Shown here in pieces: positions 18,948 through 28,590 of a stretch of DNA of 64,000 nt. The stretch comes from Leisingera aquaemixtae (GTDB lineage: Bacteria; Pseudomonadota; Alphaproteobacteria; Rhodobacterales; Rhodobacteraceae), in NCBI RefSeq assembly GCF_001458395.1, contig NZ_CYSR01000002.1, positions 275,774 through 339,773 of the forward strand. Reading direction: 5' to 3'. Each line of letters begins with the position of its first letter. Positions within the stretch are counted from its first letter, which is position 1. A model generated the notes under the pieces. The model was not told where the DNA came from, made no database searches, and saw nothing but the letters and a program-made list of their open reading frames with translations. A program made the position numbers and the translations under genes.

Positions 18948-20282
18948 ATGACAGATCTCTATCAGTCGCAGCGGGCAATGCGGCAGATGCGCCGTCAGGC
19001 GATGCAGCGCGGCGTGGTTGCGATTCTGGACGTGGGCAGCTCCAAGATCGCCTGCCTGGTGCTGCGGTTCGACGGCACCGGCCGCCTCAGCGAGGACGGC
19101 TCGATCGGGGCGCTGGCCGGGCAGTCGGGCTTCCGGGTGATCGGCGCTGCCACCACGCGGTCGCGCGGGGTGCAGTTCGGCGAGATCACCGCCATGCAGG
19201 AGACCGAGCGCGCCATCCGCACCGCCGTGCAGGCAGCGCAGAAGATGGCCGAAGTGCGGGTCGACCACGTGATCGCCTGTTTCTCCGGCGCAAATCCGCG
19301 CTCTTACGGGCTGGACGCGGCGCTGGATCTTGAGGGCCAGGTGGTGTCGGAGCATGAGGTCGCCCAGGTGCTGGCCGCCTGCGAGGTGCCGGAATACGGC
19401 GCGGGCCGCGAAGTGCTGCATGCGCAGCCGGTGAATTTCGCGCTCGACAACCGCTCCGGCCTGGCCGATCCGCGCGGCCAGATGGGGCAGACCCTGGCGG
19501 TCGACATGCACATGCTGACGGTCGATGCCATCGCGGTGCAGAACCTGGTGCGCTGCATTCAGCGCTGCGATCTGGAACTGGCGGGGATTGCCTCGTCGGC
19601 CTATGTGTCCGGCTTTTCGGCACTGGTCGAGGATGAGCAGGAGCTGGGCGCGGCCTGCATCGACATGGGCGGCGGCTCTACCTCGATCTCGATCTTCATG
19701 AAGAAACACATGATCTATGCCGACGCAGTGCGTCTGGGCGGCGATCACATCACCAGCGACATCTCGATGGGGCTGGGGGTGCCGCTGTCCAATGCGGAGC
19801 GGATCAAGACCTTTTGCGGCGGCGTCCATGCCACCGGTGCCGACGACCGCGACATGATCGACATCGGTGGCGATACCGGCGACTGGGAGCATGACCGCCG
19901 CACCGTCAGCCGGGCGGAGCTGATCGGCATCATGCGCCCCCGCGTCGAGGAGATCCTGGAGGAAGTGCGGGCGCGGCTGGATGCGGCCGGGTTCGAATAC
20001 CTGTCCAGCCAGCAGATCGTGCTGACCGGCGGCTCCAGCCAGATCATGGGGTTGGACGGGCTGGCGAGCCGGATCCTGGGCCAGCAAGTGCGCCTGGGCC
20101 GGCCCTTGCGGGTGCACGGCCTGCCGCAATCGGCAACCGGGCCGGGCTTTGCCTCTGCTGTGGGCTTGTGCCTGTTTGCGGCCCATCCGCAGGACGAATG
20201 GTGGGACTTCGACATGCCCGCCAGCCGCCATCCGGCCGGCACCCTGGGCCGCGCCGTGCGCTGGTTCCGCGAAAACTGGTAA
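18948..20282 (+). CDS. ftsA: FtsA, actin-like divisome anchor
   Basis: Actin-fold ATPase that tethers FtsZ to the inner membrane. The protein has 444 residues. The N-terminal phosphate-1 loop is AILDVGSSKIACLV, the second phosphate loop is CIDMGGGSTSISIF, and the adenosine motif is IVLTGGSSQIMGL. The C-terminus ends in an amphipathic helix (TLGRAVRWFRENW), the membrane-targeting sequence that binds the bilayer. The ATG at 18948 lies directly after the ftsQ stop. A 371-base gap separates it from ftsZ. Confidence 0.96.
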   Translation: MTDLYQSQRAMRQMRRQAMQRGVVAILDVGSSKIACLVLRFDGTGRLSEDGSIGALAGQSGFRVIGAATTRSRGVQFGEITAMQETERAIRTAVQAAQKMAEVRVDHVIACFSGANPRSYGLDAALDLEGQVVSEHEVAQVLAACEVPEYGAGREVLHAQPVNFALDNRSGLADPRGQMGQTLAVDMHMLTVDAIAVQNLVRCIQRCDLELAGIASSAYVSGFSALVEDEQELGAACIDMGGGSTSISIFMKKHMIYADAVRLGGDHITSDISMGLGVPLSNAERIKTFCGGVHATGADDRDMIDIGGDTGDWEHDRRTVSRAELIGIMRPRVEEILEEVRARLDAAGFEYLSSQQIVLTGGSSQIMGLDGLASRILGQQVRLGRPLRVHGLPQSATGPGFASAVGLCLFAAHPQDEWWDFDMPASRHPAGTLGRAVRWFRENW

Positions 20283-20653
20283 TCCGGGACTCAATTCCAC
20301 AGTCATGGTCAAAGAGGGCGTGACAGCGCCGGAGGGACCCGTTAAGTTGTGCTTAACGTCCGCGAAAAGCGGCGAGTCAGCAGGCCGGGCAGTGGCCAGC
20401 CAGATACCAGTCAGACCTTCTCCCGCACTCGGCGATGTGCGGGTGCTGCTGTTGTGTTGTGTGTGGCTTGTGCTTGAACCGCAATATCTGCTAGGGACGG
20501 CGAAATACCGCGATTTGGTCTTAGAATGAGACCTTATTTTGTGGCACAAAGTGCTTTTTGGGATGACGAAACATCCCCTCCGCGGTAAGATTATGGTGAA
20601 TAGGACAGGAATAAGCCCTTTGCGGGAGGGCGGGTAACACAGGCGGTAAGAGC
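20283..20653 (+). promoter_or_regulatory. ftsZ upstream region
   Basis: A 371-base gene-free stretch, long for this cluster, and therefore likely to hold the ftsZ promoter(s). It contains the CtrA-type site at 20342-20357 and an AT-richer segment (about 20480-20600). No sigma-70 pair convincing enough to place a transcription start was found. Short ORFs inside it have no ribosome sites. Confidence 0.6.
20342..20357 (+). promoter_or_regulatory. CtrA-type site TTAA-N7-TTAAC upstream of ftsZ
   Basis: TTAAGTTGTGCTTAAC matches the full alphaproteobacterial CtrA consensus TTAA-N7-TTAAC exactly. With one more base at each side it is also a perfect inverted repeat GTTAAG-N5-CTTAAC (20341-20357). It lies 296 bases before the ftsZ start codon. 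In Caulobacter CtrA represses ftsZ; whether this applies here is an inference. Confidence 0.6.
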
Positions 20654-22357
20654 ATGACGTTGAATCTTTCGATGCCCGGGCAGGAAGAGTTGAAGCCGAA
20701 GATCACGGTATTTGGTGTCGGCGGGGCCGGCGGCAACGCCGTCAACAACATGATCGAGAAAGAATTGGACGGCGTTGAATTCGTCGTGGCCAATACCGAC
20801 GCGCAGGCGCTGCAGCAGAGCGCGGCCAAGGCCCGCATCCAGCTGGGTGTGAAAGTGACCGAAGGTCTGGGTGCAGGCGCCCGCCCGCAGGTCGGCTCTG
20901 CCGCGGCTGAGGAAAGCATCGAGCAGATCGTCGACCACCTGGCCGGCGCGCATATGTGCTTCATCACCGCGGGTATGGGCGGCGGCACCGGCACCGGTGC
21001 GGCGCCGATCATCGCGCAGGCCGCGCGGGAACTGGGTGTGCTGACCGTTGGCGTCGTGACCAAGCCGTTCCAGTTCGAGGGCCTGAAGCGGATGCGCCAG
21101 GCTGAGGCCGGCGTCGAGAGCCTGCAGAAGGTGGTCGACACGCTGATCATCATCCCGAACCAGAACCTGTTCCGCCTCGCCAACGAGAAGACCACCTTCA
21201 CCGAGGCGTTCTCGATGGCGGATGACGTGCTGTACCAGGGCGTCAAGGGCGTGACCGACCTGATGGTCCGTCCGGGCCTGATCAACCTCGACTTTGCCGA
21301 CGTCCGCGCGGTGATGGACGAGATGGGCAAGGCAATGATGGGCACCGGCGAGGGCGAAGGTGAAGACCGCGCCGTGCAGGCCGCCGAGAAGGCGATCGCC
21401 AACCCGCTGCTGGACGAGATCAGCCTCAAGGGCGCCAAGGGCGTGCTGATCAACATCACCGGCAGCCACGACCTGACCCTGTTCGAACTGGACGAGGCCG
21501 CCAACCGCATCCGCGAGGAAGTGGACCCGGATGCCAACATCATCGTCGGCTCTACCCTGGACACCGGCATGGAAGGCCGGATGCGGGTCTCCGTCGTGGC
21601 CACCGGCATCGACGCCACCGACGTGAACACCGATATGCCGGTGCCGCGCCGCCCGATGTCGGCACCGCTGCGCCAGACCGTTACCGTCGAGGAAACCCGC
21701 GCCGCGCCGCTGGAACTGCAAACCCCGGTTGAAGCGCCGCGGGCCGCCGAGCCCGCGCCGGCGCCGCAAGCCGCAGAGGCCGCCGCCACCCTGGAAGAGC
21801 CGTCGCTGTTTGAAGAACTGAACGTGCAGCAGGCCGCCGCGCAAGAGCAGTCCGACGATGTTTTCGAAGAGCCGGAGCAGATGGGCGATGACGGCCTGCC
21901 GCCGCCGGCCTATCGGCCGCAGGTGCCGGAATTCCGCCCGCAGGCGGATACCGCCACCCAGCAGCCCGACGTCTTTGTCGCGCCCAAGGCGCCCGCACCG
22001 GGCACCCCGTCGCCGCAGGCGCTGGAGCGGCTGCAGGCGGCTGCCCAGCGGGTTCAGCAGCCGCACGCCCAGCAGCCGCGCCCGGTGGCGCCGGTTGCGC
22101 CGGCACCGCAGCACCAGCACCAGCAGCAGCAGCAGCCCGAGGGCCAGCGCCGCTTTGGCCTCAATTCGCTGATCCACCGGATGACCGGAACAGCCGAAGC
22201 TCCGGCCGCGAAGCATCAGCCGCAGGCCGTGCGCCAGCAGCCCGCGATGCAGGCGCCGGCCCCCTCGGCACAGCCGCAGCAGGCCCAGACACAGCAGCCC
22301 GATCCCGACCAGGAACGCATCGAAATCCCCGCTTTCCTGCGCCGCCAGGCAAACTGA
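20654..22357 (+). CDS. ftsZ: FtsZ, tubulin-like division GTPase with long Q/A/P-rich linker
   Basis: Cytoplasmic GTPase that forms the Z-ring. The 567-residue protein is much longer than the 383-residue E. coli form. The GTPase core (to about residue 320) has [16 protein letters not shown], the tubulin signature [13 protein letters not shown] and the T7-loop NLDFADVR. About 230 residues of low-complexity linker follow, rich in Gln, Ala, Pro and Glu, including a QHQHQQQQQ tract coded by near-perfect CAG/CAC triplets (about 22108-22136). The end is the conserved FtsA/MipZ-binding peptide [16 protein letters not shown]. Long linkers are known in alphaproteobacterial FtsZ. A strong terminator follows. 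Confidence 0.97.
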   Translation: MTLNLSMPGQEELKPKITVFGVGGAGGNAVNNMIEKELDGVEFVVANTDAQALQQSAAKARIQLGVKVTEGLGAGARPQVGSAAAEESIEQIVDHLAGAHMCFITAGMGGGTGTGAAPIIAQAARELGVLTVGVVTKPFQFEGLKRMRQAEAGVESLQKVVDTLIIIPNQNLFRLANEKTTFTEAFSMADDVLYQGVKGVTDLMVRPGLINLDFADVRAVMDEMGKAMMGTGEGEGEDRAVQAAEKAIANPLLDEISLKGAKGVLINITGSHDLTLFELDEAANRIREEVDPDANIIVGSTLDTGMEGRMRVSVVATGIDATDVNTDMPVPRRPMSAPLRQTVTVEETRAAPLELQTPVEAPRAAEPAPAPQAAEAAATLEEPSLFEELNVQQAAAQEQSDDVFEEPEQMGDDGLPPPAYRPQVPEFRPQADTATQQPDVFVAPKAPAPGTPSPQALERLQAAAQRVQQPHAQQPRPVAPVAPAPQHQHQQQQQPEGQRRFGLNSLIHRMTGTAEAPAAKHQPQAVRQQPAMQAPAPSAQPQQAQTQQPDPDQERIEIPAFLRRQAN

Positions 22358-22376
22358 CGCATCACTTATCACGCTG

Positions 22377-22413
22377 AAGAAAGCCGCCTTGGGGCGGCTT
22401 TCTTTGGTTTTTA
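22377..22413 (+). terminator. Rho-independent terminator after ftsZ
   Basis: Perfect 12-bp stem AAGAAAGCCGCC (22377-22388) with GGCGGCTTTCTT (22393-22404), loop TTGG, followed by T-rich TGGTTTTTATC. It lies 20 bases after the ftsZ stop and separates ftsZ from lpxC. Confidence 0.9.
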
Positions 22414-22568
22414 TCAAGGTCTTGAGCAGATCTAAGCGGTGTTTTGCCTATCTGTTACAGCCATGTTTCAAACCGTTACAAAGATTGAGTTGTAGGATTT
22501 TTTCCAAAACCTTAACTCTCTTTCGCAACACGGCCCGTGAGGCCGGACATGGTGAAAAGAGGCACAAC

Positions 22569-23504
22569 GTGCAGAATACGCTCAAGGCATCGGTGGCATT
22601 TGAAGGGGTCGGCCTGCATTCCGGCAAGCCCGCCCGCATGGTCCTGAACCCGGCTCCGGCGGGGCATGGGATCGTGTTCAAACGCACCGACATTGCATTG
22701 GGCAACACCGTGGTTCCGGCGCGCTGGGACCTGGTGGAGCGCAGCCCGCTCTGCACCCGGCTGGTCAACACCTCCGGCGTCAGCGTTTCCACCGTTGAGC
22801 ATGTCATGGCGGCCCTGGCCGGCTGCGGCGTGCATAATGCGCTGATCGAGATCGACGGCCCGGAAGTGCCGATCGTGGATGGCTCCTCAGCGCCGTTTGT
22901 GCGCGGCATCATGAAGTATGGCGTGCAGCGCCAGGGCGTCCCGGCCACTGCTTTTGAGGTGCTGAAGCCGGTGACTGTCGAAAAGGACGGCGCCCGCGCC
23001 ACCCTGCTGCCGTCGGACCGGCTGACCATCGAATTCCACATCGACTTTGCCGAGGCCGGCATCGGCCGCCAGAGCAAGGTTCTGGACATGCGCAACGGCA
23101 GCTTTGCGCGCGAGCTGTGCGACAGCCGCACCTTCTGCCGCCAGGCGGATGTCGAATCCATGCAGGCCAACGGTCTGGCCCTGGGCGGTGTGCCGGGCGA
23201 GAACGCGGTTGTGTTTGACGGGGACCGTGTCGAGAGCGGCGCGGGCCTGCGCCACTCGGATGAGCCTGTACGCCACAAGATGCTGGACGCCCTGGGCGAT
23301 CTGGCACTGGCCGGGGGGCCGATCTTGGGGCGCTACGTTGGCGAGCGCGCGGGGCACGCGCTGACCAACACCTTGCTGCGCGCCCTGTTTGCGGAGCCCG
23401 GCGCGGTCCGGGCCGTCGCCTGTGATGCGGCGATGACCGCACGGCTTCCCGGGCAGGGGCTGATCTGGTCGGAAATCCCGTCGGAACAACGCCGCGTGGC
23501 ATAA
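22569..23504 (+). CDS. lpxC: LpxC, UDP-3-O-acyl-N-acetylglucosamine deacetylase
   Basis: Zinc-dependent cytoplasmic deacetylase, the committed step of lipid A synthesis. From GTG 22569 (AGAGG upstream) the protein has 311 residues and starts with the family-like QNTLKASVAFEGVGLHSG. The longer open frame back to 22389 runs into the ftsZ terminator and is not coding. Zinc ligands are visible in STVEHVMAALAG and in HKMLDALGD near the C-terminus (His and Asp). It has its own leader of about 155 bases after the ftsZ terminator and its own strong terminator, so it is probably monocistronic. Confidence 0.96.
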   Translation: MQNTLKASVAFEGVGLHSGKPARMVLNPAPAGHGIVFKRTDIALGNTVVPARWDLVERSPLCTRLVNTSGVSVSTVEHVMAALAGCGVHNALIEIDGPEVPIVDGSSAPFVRGIMKYGVQRQGVPATAFEVLKPVTVEKDGARATLLPSDRLTIEFHIDFAEAGIGRQSKVLDMRNGSFARELCDSRTFCRQADVESMQANGLALGGVPGENAVVFDGDRVESGAGLRHSDEPVRHKMLDALGDLALAGGPILGRYVGERAGHALTNTLLRALFAEPGAVRAVACDAAMTARLPGQGLIWSEIPSEQRRVA

Positions 23505-23535
23505 GGCAGAAAACCAGGAACGAGCGGACAACTGG

Positions 23536-23563
23536 CCCGGGACCCCCTTGTCCCGGGTCTTTT
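23536..23563 (+). terminator. Rho-independent terminator after lpxC
   Basis: Perfect stem CCCGGGAC (23536-23543) with GTCCCGGG (23550-23557), a six-base loop, then TCTTTT, beginning 31 bases after the lpxC stop. Confidence 0.9.
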
Positions 23564-23743
23564 CCTGCGGCCGGCAGGGCGGCGCCGGGGGCGTGCCTTC
23601 CCGTACAGCCTTGACCGCAGGCCGCTTTCTCTGCCAAGTGAGCGCGGAAGTGGCGAAAGGCGTTTTGCGCGCCATTCGAATGTGCTAGAGACGGCATAAC
23701 CGGGGCGGACACCCGTAAGTCAATGACGGTGAGGTTAGGCACT

Positions 23744-24592
23744 ATGAACGGCATCAGGGCAGGAGCCAGAACCCTCGGCGCGGTCGTTCTGATGGCGGCG
23801 CTAGCGGCCTGCGGCGGCGACGGCGGCGCGGTCAAGCGCGGCGACTCGGTCGAGGCCTATTCCCCCGATCAGATCTATGAGCGCGGCGAGTTCGAGCTGG
23901 CCAACCGGCGGCCCAAGGATGCGGTTTATTATTTCGCCGAGATCGAGCGCCTGTACCCCTATTCCGAATGGGCGAAACAGGCGGTGATCATGCAGGCGTT
24001 TGCCTATCACTCCACCCGGGATTACGAGAACAGCCGCGCCGCCGCGCAGCGGTTCATCGACTTTTACCCGGCGGACGAGGATGCGGCCTATGCCCAGTAC
24101 CTGCTGGCGCTGAGCTATTACGACCAGATCGACGAAGTGGGCCGCGACCAGGGCCTGACCTTCCAGGCGCTGCAGGCGCTGCGCACGGTGATCGAGGTTT
24201 ATCCGGACAGCCAGTATGCCACCTCTGCGATCCTGAAATTCGACCTGGCCTTCGACCATCTGGCGGGCAAGGAGATGGAGATCGGGCGCTACTACCTGCG
24301 CCGCGGCCACTATACCTCTGCGATCAACCGCTTCCGGGTGGTGGTGGAGGAGTTCCAGACCACCAGCCACACGCCGGAGGCGCTGCACCGGCTGGTCGAG
24401 GCCTATCTGTCGCTGGGCCTGACCGCTGAGGCGCAGACCGCCGCGGCGATCCTGGGGCACAACTTCCAGTCAACCGAATGGTATGAGGACAGCTTCAGGT
24501 TGCTGACCGCGCAAGGGCTCAAGCCCAAGGACCGCGGCAATAACTGGCTGAGCCAGATCTACCGGCAGACGGTGAAAGGGCAGTGGCTGTAA
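23744..24592 (+). CDS. bamD: BamD, outer-membrane assembly lipoprotein
   Basis: Periplasmic lipoprotein of the BAM complex that helps BamA insert beta-barrel proteins. From ATG 23744 the protein has 282 residues, with a signal peptide ending in the lipobox LAAC (Cys at about residue 23) and then about five TPR-like helix pairs (YERGEFELANRRPKDAVYYFAEIERLYPYSEWA and so on). An in-frame ATG at 23723 would lengthen the signal peptide; the GTGAGG-containing leader fits 23744 better. recN follows after 27 bases, an order common in alphaproteobacteria, so they form an operon after lpxC. Confidence 0.93.
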   Translation: MNGIRAGARTLGAVVLMAALAACGGDGGAVKRGDSVEAYSPDQIYERGEFELANRRPKDAVYYFAEIERLYPYSEWAKQAVIMQAFAYHSTRDYENSRAAAQRFIDFYPADEDAAYAQYLLALSYYDQIDEVGRDQGLTFQALQALRTVIEVYPDSQYATSAILKFDLAFDHLAGKEMEIGRYYLRRGHYTSAINRFRVVVEEFQTTSHTPEALHRLVEAYLSLGLTAEAQTAAAILGHNFQSTEWYEDSFRLLTAQGLKPKDRGNNWLSQIYRQTVKGQWL

Positions 24593-24619
24593 CGGCTGCT
24601 GCGGTAATGGGGCGGGGCA

Positions 24620-26269
24620 ATGCTGCGCGCGCTTGATATCCGGGATATCCTGATCATTGACCATCTGGAGCTGAACTTTCAGCCCGGGCTCAATGTGCTG
24701 ACCGGCGAGACCGGGGCAGGCAAATCCATCCTTTTGGACAGCCTGGGCTTTGTGCTGGGCTGGCGCGGCCGCGCCGAGCTGGTGCGCCAGGGGGCCAGGC
24801 AGGGCGAGGTGCTGGCGGAGTTTGAGCTGGGCGAGGATCATCCGGCCCATGCGATCCTGGAAGAAGCCGGGCTGCCGGGCGGCGACAGCCTGATCCTGCG
24901 CCGGGTGAACACCGCCGACGGGCGCAAGACCGCCTGGGTCAACGACCGCCGCTGCTCGGGCGAGGTGCTGCGGGCGCTGTCGGAAACCCTGGTGGAGCTG
25001 CACGGCCAGCATGACGACCGCGGCCTGCTGAACCCGCGCGGCCATATGGCGCTGCTGGATCAGTATGCGGGCACCCAGCAACTGCTGGCCTCGGTGCGGG
25101 CGGCCTGGGCTGCGGCGGCCAAGGCGCGCAAGACGGTGGCGGCCACCCGTGCCGCACTGGACGCCGTGCGGGCCGAGGAAGAGTTCCTGCGCCATGCGGT
25201 TGCGGAGCTGGACAAGCTGGATCCGCAGCCGGGCGAGGACGAAACACTGGATGTCCGCCGCCGCCAGATGCAGGCGGCTGAGCGCATCCGCGGCGATATT
25301 GCCCGCGCCCATGCGCTTCTCAGCGAGGGCGCCGAGGCCGCCATGGGTGAGGCGCAGCGCTGGCTGGAGGGTGTCTCTGGCCGGGAAGACGATACCGGCC
25401 TGGACGAGCCGCTGGCGGCGCTGAGCCGCGCGATGATCGAGCTGGGCGATGCCCAGGACGGGGTCGAGCGGGTGCTGGACAACCTGGACTTCAACCCGGG
25501 CGAGCTGGAAGACTGCGAGGAGCGGCTGTTCGCGATCCGCGCGCTGGCACGCAAGCACGGGGTGCAGGCGGATGAGCTGGGAGACTATGCCGAAACCCTG
25601 CGGGCCAAACTGGCGGCGCTGGATGCGGGCGATCAGAACCTGGCCGACCAGGAAGCCGCGCTGAAGGCAGCGGATGACGCCTATGCGCAAGCCGCCAAGC
25701 AGCTGGGCGCCGTGCGCCGGCAGGGGGCGGCGGCGCTGGACAAGGCGGTGATGGCGGAGCTGGCCCCGCTGAAGATGGAGCGGGCGGTGTTTGAGACCCG
25801 CATCACCACGGCAGAGCCGGGGCCGGATGGCACCGACGCGGTGGCCTTTACCGTTGCCACCAACCCCGGCGCGCCCGCGGGGCCGCTGAACAAGATCGCC
25901 TCGGGCGGGGAGCTGAGCCGCTTCCTGCTGGCGCTCAAGGTCTGCCTGCGCGGCGAGGACGCCAGCAAGACGCTGATCTTCGACGAGATCGACCGCGGTG
26001 TCGGCGGCGCCACGGCGGATGCGGTGGGGCGCCGCCTGCGCAGCCTGGCCAGCGCGGGCCAAGTGCTGGTGGTCACCCACTCGCCGCAGGTGGCAGCCCT
26101 TGGCGGCCATCACTGGCAGGTGCGCAAGCAGGTTGTCGACGGCATGACAGTGTCACAGGTGGTGCCGCTGGATGGCACCGAGCGGGTGGATGAGCTTGCC
26201 CGCATGGTATCCGGTGATACCATCACCAACGAGGCCCGCGCCGCGGCCCGCGCGTTGCTGGCCGGATAA
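24620..26269 (+). CDS. recN: RecN, SMC-like DNA repair ATPase
   Basis: Cytoplasmic SMC-family protein acting in double-strand-break repair. The protein has 549 residues. Walker A GETGAGKS lies at residues 29-36. Two long coiled-coil arms (about 160-370) follow, then the ABC signature SGGELSRF and Walker B TLIFDEID near residues 430-460. It is co-oriented with bamD (27 bases apart). No recognisable LexA-type GTTC-N7-GTTC box was found in the gap, so expression probably depends on the bamD promoter. Confidence 0.95.
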   Translation: MLRALDIRDILIIDHLELNFQPGLNVLTGETGAGKSILLDSLGFVLGWRGRAELVRQGARQGEVLAEFELGEDHPAHAILEEAGLPGGDSLILRRVNTADGRKTAWVNDRRCSGEVLRALSETLVELHGQHDDRGLLNPRGHMALLDQYAGTQQLLASVRAAWAAAAKARKTVAATRAALDAVRAEEEFLRHAVAELDKLDPQPGEDETLDVRRRQMQAAERIRGDIARAHALLSEGAEAAMGEAQRWLEGVSGREDDTGLDEPLAALSRAMIELGDAQDGVERVLDNLDFNPGELEDCEERLFAIRALARKHGVQADELGDYAETLRAKLAALDAGDQNLADQEAALKAADDAYAQAAKQLGAVRRQGAAALDKAVMAELAPLKMERAVFETRITTAEPGPDGTDAVAFTVATNPGAPAGPLNKIASGGELSRFLLALKVCLRGEDASKTLIFDEIDRGVGGATADAVGRRLRSLASAGQVLVVTHSPQVAALGGHHWQVRKQVVDGMTVSQVVPLDGTERVDELARMVSGDTITNEARAAARALLAG

Positions 26270-26360
26270 CCTGCCGGAACACCTGGCGGGGTGAGGGTTC
26301 TTTAACCGGCTTCATGGCAGTTGTAGGCCATTGAAAACAAAAAAGACCCGCTGACAGGTT

Positions 26361-28043
26361 ATGGTGCAAGAAATACGTTCGTCCCTTTCCGCAATCTCCC
26401 TGCAATGGCTGGCCGGCCTGAAAGACATCTGGCGGGTGCTGCGCCATCGCGGCCCCAGCCAGTTTCAGTTCTGGCTGATCGCGCTGTTGATCGGCATTGC
26501 CGCGGGCTTTGCCGCGCTGTTCTTCCGCAAGGGGATCGCGGCGCTGCAGGCCTGGGTCTATGGCGCGCCCGATGTGGATTATCTGCACAGTTTTGCGCAG
26601 GGTCTGCCGTGGTATGTGCTGGTGACGATTGCGGCGGGCGGCGGGCTGGTGGTCGGCCTGATCCTTGACCGCTTCACCCCGGACGGGCGGGTGCGCTCGG
26701 TCGCGGATGTGATCGAGGGCGCGGCGCTGCATGACGGGCGCGTCGAGCACAAGGAGGGGCTGGCCTCGGCGCTGGCCTCCTTCATCACCCTGTCGACCGG
26801 CGGCTCCTCGGGGCGCGAGGGGCCCGTCGTGCATATGGCGGGGGTGATCTCCAGCTGGGTCAGCAACCGGATCAATGCCGACGGCATCACCGGGCGCGAC
26901 CTGTTGGGCTGTGCGGTGGCGGCGGCGGTGTCTGCCAGCTTCAACGCGCCGATTGCCGGCGCCCTGTTCGCGCTGGAGGTGGTGCTGCGCCACTTCGCGG
27001 TCAACGCCTTTGCGCCGATCGTCATCGCCTCGGTTGCGGGCACCGTGATCAACCGGCTGGAATACGGCGATGTCACCGAATTCACCCTGGTCACACCCGG
27101 CGCGCTGCAGTTTTATGTGGAGCTGCCGGCCTTCCTGATTCTGGGACTGATCTGCGGCCTTGTGGCGGTGGTTGAGATGCGGGCGATCTTCTTTGCCGAC
27201 AAGGTGGGCAGCAAGGTGCAGGCGCGCCTGTGCCTGCCGCGCTGGCTGCGCCCGGCGGTCTCGGGCGCCATGCTGGGGGGGATTGCGGTCTGGTATCCGC
27301 ATATCATCGGTGTCGGCTATGAGACCACGGTGCTGGCGCTGACCGGCGGGCTGCTGCTGGGGGAGGCGGTGATTTTCACTGTGGTCAAGACCGCCGCCGT
27401 GGCGATCACCATGGGCGGGCGCATGGGCGGCGGTGTGTTTTCGCCGTCGCTGATGATCGGCGCGCTCACCGGGCTGGCCTTTGGCCTCATTGCGACCTCG
27501 GTGCTGCCGGACGTGTCGGGCACCCATACGCTTTATGCCTTTGCCGGCATGGGGGCGGTGGCCGCCGCGGTGCTGGGCGCGCCGATTTCTACCACGCTGA
27601 TCGTGTTCGAGCTGACCGGCGACTGGCAGATCGGCCTGGCTGTGATGGTCTCTGTCTCCATGTCCACCGCGCTGGCGTCGCGGCTGGTGGACCGGTCCTT
27701 CTTCCTGACCCAGCTTGAACGGCGCGATATCCACTGCGCGGCAGGCCCGCAGGCCTATCTGCTGGCGCTGATCCGCGCGGGTGCCGTGATGCGGCCGATG
27801 GGCGACAGCCGCTGCGCCAGCCTGGAGGACTGCCAGAAGCTGGCGGAGGAAGGGCTTTGCATCCGCGCCTCCGCCTCGCTGGAGGCCGTGATGCCGGTGT
27901 TCGACCGCGCCGACGTGCCCTATCTCCCTGTGATGATGGCGGAAAACGGCACCGAGGAGATCATCGGCGCGCTTTACCACGTGGATGCGCTGAAGGCCTA
28001 TAACCGCGCCCTTGCCGCCACGGCTGCCGAGGAGCACAGGTAA
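26361..28043 (+). CDS. ClC-family chloride transporter or channel
   Basis: Inner-membrane ClC protein of 560 residues: about 18 membrane helices and then a C-terminal region of about 100 residues resembling a partial CBS module. The anion-filter motif GREGP is present, with the gating glutamate at Glu153. The second proton-pathway glutamate of exchangers (Glu203 of E. coli ClC-ec1) aligns to Val207 in the stretch FNAPIAGALFALEVV, as in channel-type ClCs. The usual GSGIP motif is replaced by VADVIEG, typical of a separate bacterial ClC clade. It stands alone after recN. Confidence 0.9.
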   Translation: MVQEIRSSLSAISLQWLAGLKDIWRVLRHRGPSQFQFWLIALLIGIAAGFAALFFRKGIAALQAWVYGAPDVDYLHSFAQGLPWYVLVTIAAGGGLVVGLILDRFTPDGRVRSVADVIEGAALHDGRVEHKEGLASALASFITLSTGGSSGREGPVVHMAGVISSWVSNRINADGITGRDLLGCAVAAAVSASFNAPIAGALFALEVVLRHFAVNAFAPIVIASVAGTVINRLEYGDVTEFTLVTPGALQFYVELPAFLILGLICGLVAVVEMRAIFFADKVGSKVQARLCLPRWLRPAVSGAMLGGIAVWYPHIIGVGYETTVLALTGGLLLGEAVIFTVVKTAAVAITMGGRMGGGVFSPSLMIGALTGLAFGLIATSVLPDVSGTHTLYAFAGMGAVAAAVLGAPISTTLIVFELTGDWQIGLAVMVSVSMSTALASRLVDRSFFLTQLERRDIHCAAGPQAYLLALIRAGAVMRPMGDSRCASLEDCQKLAEEGLCIRASASLEAVMPVFDRADVPYLPVMMAENGTEEIIGALYHVDALKAYNRALAATAAEEHR

Positions 28044-28277
28044 GACGCAAGAAAGACCAGCCAGCGCCTGCGGCCCCGGGGCTTCACCCGCAGGGCAGGG
28101 TGCTGCACCCTTTGGTCCGGAATGCGCCAGGGGGAAATTGGCCCGGATCTTCCCCGCATCTGTGAGAAATCCGCTACAGGTAAATAGAAAGTTAAGATTT
28201 GCATTGCCCAGCGGCTGAGCCTTCTACAACACTGCAACCATAACATAGCAAGACTTACTCACTTCGGTAGGAAACTC

Positions 28278-28469
28278 ATGCGCAACTTCGAAATCGGCCC
28301 GCAAGAGGCTGGTGCGAAAAATAAGGCGAGCGAGCGGGAAAATGAACGGGCGGCCCTGGAGGCGGTGATCAACTATGCGATCCAGTGTGCCCGGGAAACG
28401 GATATCCTTGGCGCAGGCGATGCGCTGGAGGAAGCCAGGCTGAATCTGAGCCGCGCCATTCTCACCTAG
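28278..28469 (+). CDS. Small hypothetical protein, 63 residues
   Basis: ATG at 28278 with TAGGAA seven bases upstream. The protein is soluble, helical and charged (EAGAKNKASERENERAALEAVINYAIQCARETDI), without signal or membrane segment. Its codon use is like the neighbours and it is preceded by an AT-rich, promoter-like 150 bases, so it is probably real. No family is recognised. A large palindrome begins about 65 bases downstream. Confidence 0.55.
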   Translation: MRNFEIGPQEAGAKNKASERENERAALEAVINYAIQCARETDILGAGDALEEARLNLSRAILT

Positions 28470-28535
28470 CCCTTATCTTTCGCAACCCCGCCGTATTGGC
28501 CTCCGCCCCCAGGGGGTAGAGGCGCTGCTGTGCTG

Positions 28536-28590
28536 CTGCGGCCGCCGCCGGCTTGCCGCAGGGCGTGCGGCAAGCCGGCGGCGGCCGCAG
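28536..28590. repeat. Perfect 25-bp palindrome with 5-base loop
   Basis: Arms 28536-28560 and 28566-28590 are exact reverse complements, with loop GGGCG. This is a very stable hairpin or cruciform. A 26-base stretch of it (28547-28572) is repeated directly at 28591-28616, offset 44 bases, so half of the palindrome is present a second time. Confidence 0.85.
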
